From Acorus gramineus (lineage: Eukaryota > Streptophyta > Magnoliopsida > Acorales > Acoraceae): DNA of 64,000 nucleotides. Made by a program: the position numbers and the translations under genes. The stretch spans positions 18,019,309 to 18,083,308 of the forward strand of contig CM060848.1 in the NCBI GenBank assembly GCA_030737835.1. Direction: 5' to 3'. How positions within the stretch are numbered: position 1 is the stretch's first letter; each line of letters starts with the position of its first letter. This document shows, in pieces, positions 59,881 through 64,000 of the stretch. Below the pieces are notes generated by a model. It searched no databases, was not told the origin of the DNA, and saw nothing but the letters and a program-made list of their open reading frames with translations.

Positions 59881-62800
59881 ATGGATCCACAACATGAAAT
59901 CCAGCCAGCTGAGAGCTCAGCTCCTCTACCAGAAGTACTGATCGTACCTATCAGGTAATCCTTGAAATTTTTATTACCCGAACCAAAGAAAATATAATAA
60001 TTAAAAAAATGATGTTACATGCGGGTTTTATTTGTCCTCTCATGCGCATCTTATGGTTCATCAAGTGAAACATGTAGTTTTTAAAGCATTAATTGTTACA
60101 CAAACTTGTTTATATGCATACTTAAGCAATGTATATAAATATATTTTCATAAATTTGTCACATTTTTATGAGGGGATACAATTGGTGAGAGTACATTATG
60201 TACATATTTTATTTATTTAACCTTATTAGATATATACTATTCTAAAAAATCACAATGTATGGATAATACAGGTGAAGTTGTAAAATATTTTCCAACTTTA
60301 ATTTCTTTTCTTTACAGTGTAGGTGGTAATGTGATTCCTTAGAATTTGTTGGTACTGATGTTTAACTATGTGTGTGTGTGTATTAAAATAAAGTATGTGG
60401 AGATACGTAATACTACCTAACATTATTCAAAAAGGTTTTTTGATTAAGCAGAGGTGGGGATGGGATCGACTTATTTGTCACATTCTCACATGCACACTAC
60501 TCCTTTTGTAACATTCTAACATGTTAAATACACGTGAGATTATAATAATTTTAACTTTTTTTATATCTTAAATTAGGCTTTTATATATAAATTGAGACTG
60601 ATATTATTTAATGGGATCCAAGCTGAATTGAATTTATGTTGCCCAGAGGGTGTTGGTTATATTATGTGTGTGTGTGTAATTTTGACGTATAAAAAAAATA
60701 AAAAGTCACACGATTCACGTAACAAAACACATACCTAATGTAATGAAGTATATATACACATTCATGTACCGATCTAAAAAATCACATATATTGTAAACAT
60801 GCCTTTGTGTAAGAGTGTTTTTTTAAATAATTTTTTTTTTCTATCCCAGTAAACATGCTTTGAAATTACGCTCATGGTGTCTATAATAATATATGCCATC
60901 TTTACTACCATTCTATTAATCTATATATATAAAACCAAAATTTTGAATTAATTTAATGAAAAAAATACAATAATTTCACTATCTTCCTGTATAGGTCTCT
61001 GGCTAGGGAATGTGGTCGAACGACCATATGAAAGAGTAGGAATAACACGATTTAAAAGTGGCAACAACACAACGGTTCAGGACTTACCTGTGTTAATTAA
61101 GGGTAGTCTTGGGTTTGAATTTTGCCGTTGTGTTATACTTCATGTTTGTTAGGCGAAATTCAAAATAATATTTATGGGACCAGGGACAAGCAGGTGAAGG
61201 TAGCTTTCCCGCCACGGGGTCCCTTCGATATATAAAAAAAAAAAAAAAAACTGATTTAAAAGTTTCTAATGAATTTTAAAAATAAAACCTCTATCATCAG
61301 TAGTCACAAAATAATTATAGGTGGATTTTTTTTTGATTGGTGAATTATAGGTTGATTGAATGATCAAGATTTTTTTGTTGCATTGTTTGATGGATTGTTT
61401 GTTCAAGATTTATTTACGTCTTTCTTTATATATATGTGTGCGTGTGTGAGTGTGTCAAAACTCTCCCCATATGTCAATCAAATATCCATTAAAAAAAGTC
61501 CATTAAAGCAGTACATATCATCAGTAGGATGTTATTTACATATTAATAATTTGAGGGGAAAATAACCTTCAAAAAGTCTATAGATCAATACGGTAATAAT
61601 TTATCATTTTAGGCCGTCTTATATATTACTTATATCCAAATTTTGATCAATTTAGCTATTCAAGTTTATTTTGGTTTAGTAATAAAATAGCACATATCAT
61701 ATTGTCACTTCTATCATGTAAATGGAATAGATTTTTTTGGATAACCACACCTGCCTCGACTTAGCTACTAGAAGAAAAGTATATTTATTGATTTATATAC
61801 GGCCTCAATAAACTCAATTTTTGCGGATATATAACCACACACTGTTTGAATTTTTTTTCAAATTTACAAATGATGTGATACAATTGGTGACTAGTGTACA
61901 TATTTTATTTTTCTACGTCATTAGAAAAATGAAAATAAGGTTAATTAATTCATAGACTTTTTTAAGGATAGTTCTTTACATGGTTTTAATTTTTTTTAAA
62001 TGTATGTAAAATTAATGTATTAAAATATATATTTTTATAAAATGATGTATTTAATAATGTGAACCCTGTATAAAAAAAGTAAAAAATCATATGGTTCATG
62101 TAACAAAATACACACCTAATGTAGTGAAATGTATATATACTTTTGTGTACGGACATGAAAAATCACATGGTACTGTAAACATGACTTTGTGTAATTGTGA
62201 TTTTTTTAAAAAAAATAGTATTTCTTTAATTTTCCATCCCAATAAACATGTTTTGCAATTACGTCATGGTCCGTATTAATATATGTTCTCTTTTTATTAC
62301 CATTCTATTTAAACTATATAAAACCAAAATTTTGAATTAATTAAATGAAAAAAATACAATAAATTTCACCATCTTCAAAGAGTGGTCGGACGACCATTTC
62401 AAAGAGCAGGAATAACACGATTTAGAAGTTTCTAATGAATTTTAAAAACAAATTAAAACCTTTATCAATAGTCCCAAAATAATTATAGATGGATTGAATG
62501 ATCAATAATTTTTTGTTACGTTGTTTGTTTAAGATTTCTTTACGTCCTTTTTTCTAAAATATGTCAAAACTCTCCCCATATGTCAATCAAATTTCCATTA
62601 AAATAGTCCATTAAAGCATTAGAGATCATAAGTAGGATGTCATTTACATAGTAATAATTTGAGGGGGGGGGGGAACCTTTAAAAGTCTATAGATGTGTTA
62701 TTTGATATACTGTAAAAGGCACTCACTTTTAAGATATTTATTATTAAAATATAATTCTCCCCCACACTCTTAATGGTGTTGAAGATCTCTATTTATAGAG

Positions 62801-63465
62801 ATGAATACAAGTTGCAAGAGGAGTTACAAAGAGTTATAAAGAGTTACAAAGAGTTACAAGAATATAAAAAGTTACAATAAGTTAGAAGTAGTTAATATTA
62901 GTTATAAGGAGTTACAATTTACTTTATCTAATACACCCCTCTCAAGTTGAGGGTTCTCGAATGCTTAACTTGTCTTTAACAAATTGGTGATGGAGAAAAT
63001 TTGATATAATATCTCCTGGTTGATCTCTTCTTGAAATAAATTTGACATAAAGATGATCGCCGGATACTTGCTCATGAGTTGTTGCACCACAATATTAGTT
63101 TTTAACACCATTTTTTTTTTTTTTTTTTGAGAAAGACTTGTATGAGGAGAAGATGAATAAGGTTATCTCTATGTTGAGGAAAGAAAAGTGAAGAAGAGGG
63201 TTTAATGTTAGGTTGGAATTGTTTCCATGAGTCTATAGATTGGAGTAAGTTTTTTTTTTTTTTTTTATGAGGAGTGAGATTTGTGTGAAGGAAGAGAAGG
63301 AGATGATTCTCTGTTGATGAAAGGAAAATGAGAAGAAGAGAAATTTGTCTTAAGAAAGAAAATGTTATTAGGTTAATAAGGTTTTTAGGAAGAGAGATGT
63401 CTATGTTGATAAAAGAAAAGCAAGAAGAAGAATTGTCTCCATAAGTATGAATTAGAGAAGATTTT

Positions 63466-63496
<31 letters not shown>

Positions 63497-64000
63497 GGGA
63501 GGGGAGTGGCTTCTTGAAAGTTATAGATAAGGATCTAATTGTACTCTGATACCATATGAAAACATAATTCTCCCCCACACTCTTAATGGTGTTGAGGATC
63601 TCCATTTTATAGAGATGAATACAAGAAGTTAGAAGAGGAGTTACAATGAGTTATAAGGAGTTACAAGAATATAAAAAATTACAATAAGTTATAAATAGTT
63701 AGTACTAGTTATAAGGAGTTAAAATTTATTTTAACTAATATTTATAAACATATGTTTAAGTTTTAATAAAATATTACTGTGGGCGGTATATATGTTGTGG
63801 ATTCAAAGGGAATGGATATTCCCATTAACTATTTTTTTGTCGGGGCCATTAGAGTACCTCTTCGGTTTAGAAATCTTTTCTAATCCGAGCGATAGTCGGA
63901 GCAATTGATAGTGTTGTTATTATTATATGTCGTGCATGTCTTTTCTCTCTTCTTTCGAAGTTTGTAATTCGAATTCAAAAATAAAATCGAATAACAAATA
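59881..64000 (+). CDS. DUF247 gene, 5' part only: leader exon and most of intron 1
   Basis: The leader exon is 59881-59954 (24 codons plus 2 bases, ending CCTATCAG before GTAATCC). It differs from the copy-1 leader by three substitutions, all changing an amino acid (Asn2Asp, Leu17Pro, Thr21Ile). The remaining 4.0 kb is intron, collinear with copy 1. From the 21.64-kb offset, the acceptor and the DUF247 main exon should lie near 64232, just outside the window. Whether that exon is intact cannot be told from here. Confidence 0.6.
61059..61252 (+). mobile_element. tRNA-derived SINE, copy 2 (more complete)
   Basis: Same insertion as 39201-39368, here keeping the segment CCACGGGGTCCCTTCGATAT before a run of 17 A. 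Perfect 10-bp target duplication GATTTAAAAG at 61049-61058 and 61253-61262. The internal promoter-like boxes are CAACACAACGG and GGGTTTGAATTTT. Confidence 0.7.
62744..63742 (-). mobile_element. TRIM retroelement, copy 2
   Basis: Same insertion as 41116-42102: LTR-like repeats at both ends, primer-binding site complement GTACTCTGATACCA near 63540, polypurine tract next to the other LTR near 62936. It contains a G run at 63476-63499 that is GGGTGGGGGG in copy 1. Confidence 0.8.
63476..63499. repeat. Poly(G) run of 24 in the TRIM of copy 2
   Basis: Directly preceded by a long T run. Copy 1 has a short interrupted version, so the tract expanded after the duplication or is an assembly artefact. 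Confidence 0.8.

Larger units (their letters stand above)
58890..64000. repeat. Segmental duplication, copy 2 (runs off the window)
   Basis: Matches 37023-42360 almost throughout. The window ends at the equivalent of 42360, only 232 bp before the main DUF247 exon of copy 1. Differences include absence of the MITE at 39882, a longer GA tract near 59845-59876 and a longer G tract at 63476-63499. Confidence 0.95.

Noticed and set aside
63102-63605. A 167-codon minus-strand open frame
   Set aside because: It crosses poly(T), poly(G) and the TRIM LTR, has low-complexity Pro and Lys runs, and has no equivalent of the same length in the sister copy.

Overview
The window is nuclear DNA of a flowering plant. 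The genes have many GT-AG introns, the proteins belong to plant families, and the intergenic DNA is AT-rich and full of MITEs, a TRIM retroelement, a SINE and nested duplications. The GC-rich first exon of VPS51 and the GC-rich DUF247 coding sequence would fit a monocot, but I cannot name the species.

From 1 to 35.7 kb there are four ordinary-looking genes, all on the + strand. (1) The 3' two thirds of a LON1-type mitochondrial Lon protease lies at 819-8934; its N-terminal part is outside the window. (2) A complete 20-exon VPS51 gene (GARP/EARP tethering complex) lies at 10271-26679. (3, 4) Two tandem paralogues of a plant-specific family that I recognise as related to Arabidopsis ASG1/At4g30780 lie at 28870-30958 (361 aa) and 32185-35646 (729 aa). 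Every exon join given keeps the reading frame.

From 36.9 to 64 kb there is a DUF247 (UPF0481) gene cluster embedded in repeats. One intact DUF247 gene is on + (38006-44164). A diverged one faces it on - (51433-45507). The promoter, first exon and most of intron 1 of a third copy lie at 59659-64000, so its main exon is predicted just past the window end. Each has a tiny leader exon (18-24 codons, phase 2) separated from the main exon by a 3-4.5 kb intron filled with transposons. The same roughly 130-160 bp promoter block precedes all three leaders, and a fourth, orphan block sits at 53178-53306.

The cluster shows layered duplication. An old nested repeat (38.28-39.70 and 40.21-41.06 kb) sits inside a much younger segmental duplication (37.02-42.36 and 58.89-64.00 kb, near-identical). 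Between them is a partial tandem array of a 1.58 kb unit (54.1-58.9 kb). Empty sites in sister copies date several transposon insertions. The minus-strand DUF247 gene carries a 72-bp acidic coding minisatellite, a possible Helitron in an intron, and a hAT-like element whose terminal repeat now supplies its stop codon. DUF247 proteins are known as S- and Z-locus self-incompatibility determinants in grasses; applying that to this cluster is a hypothesis only.
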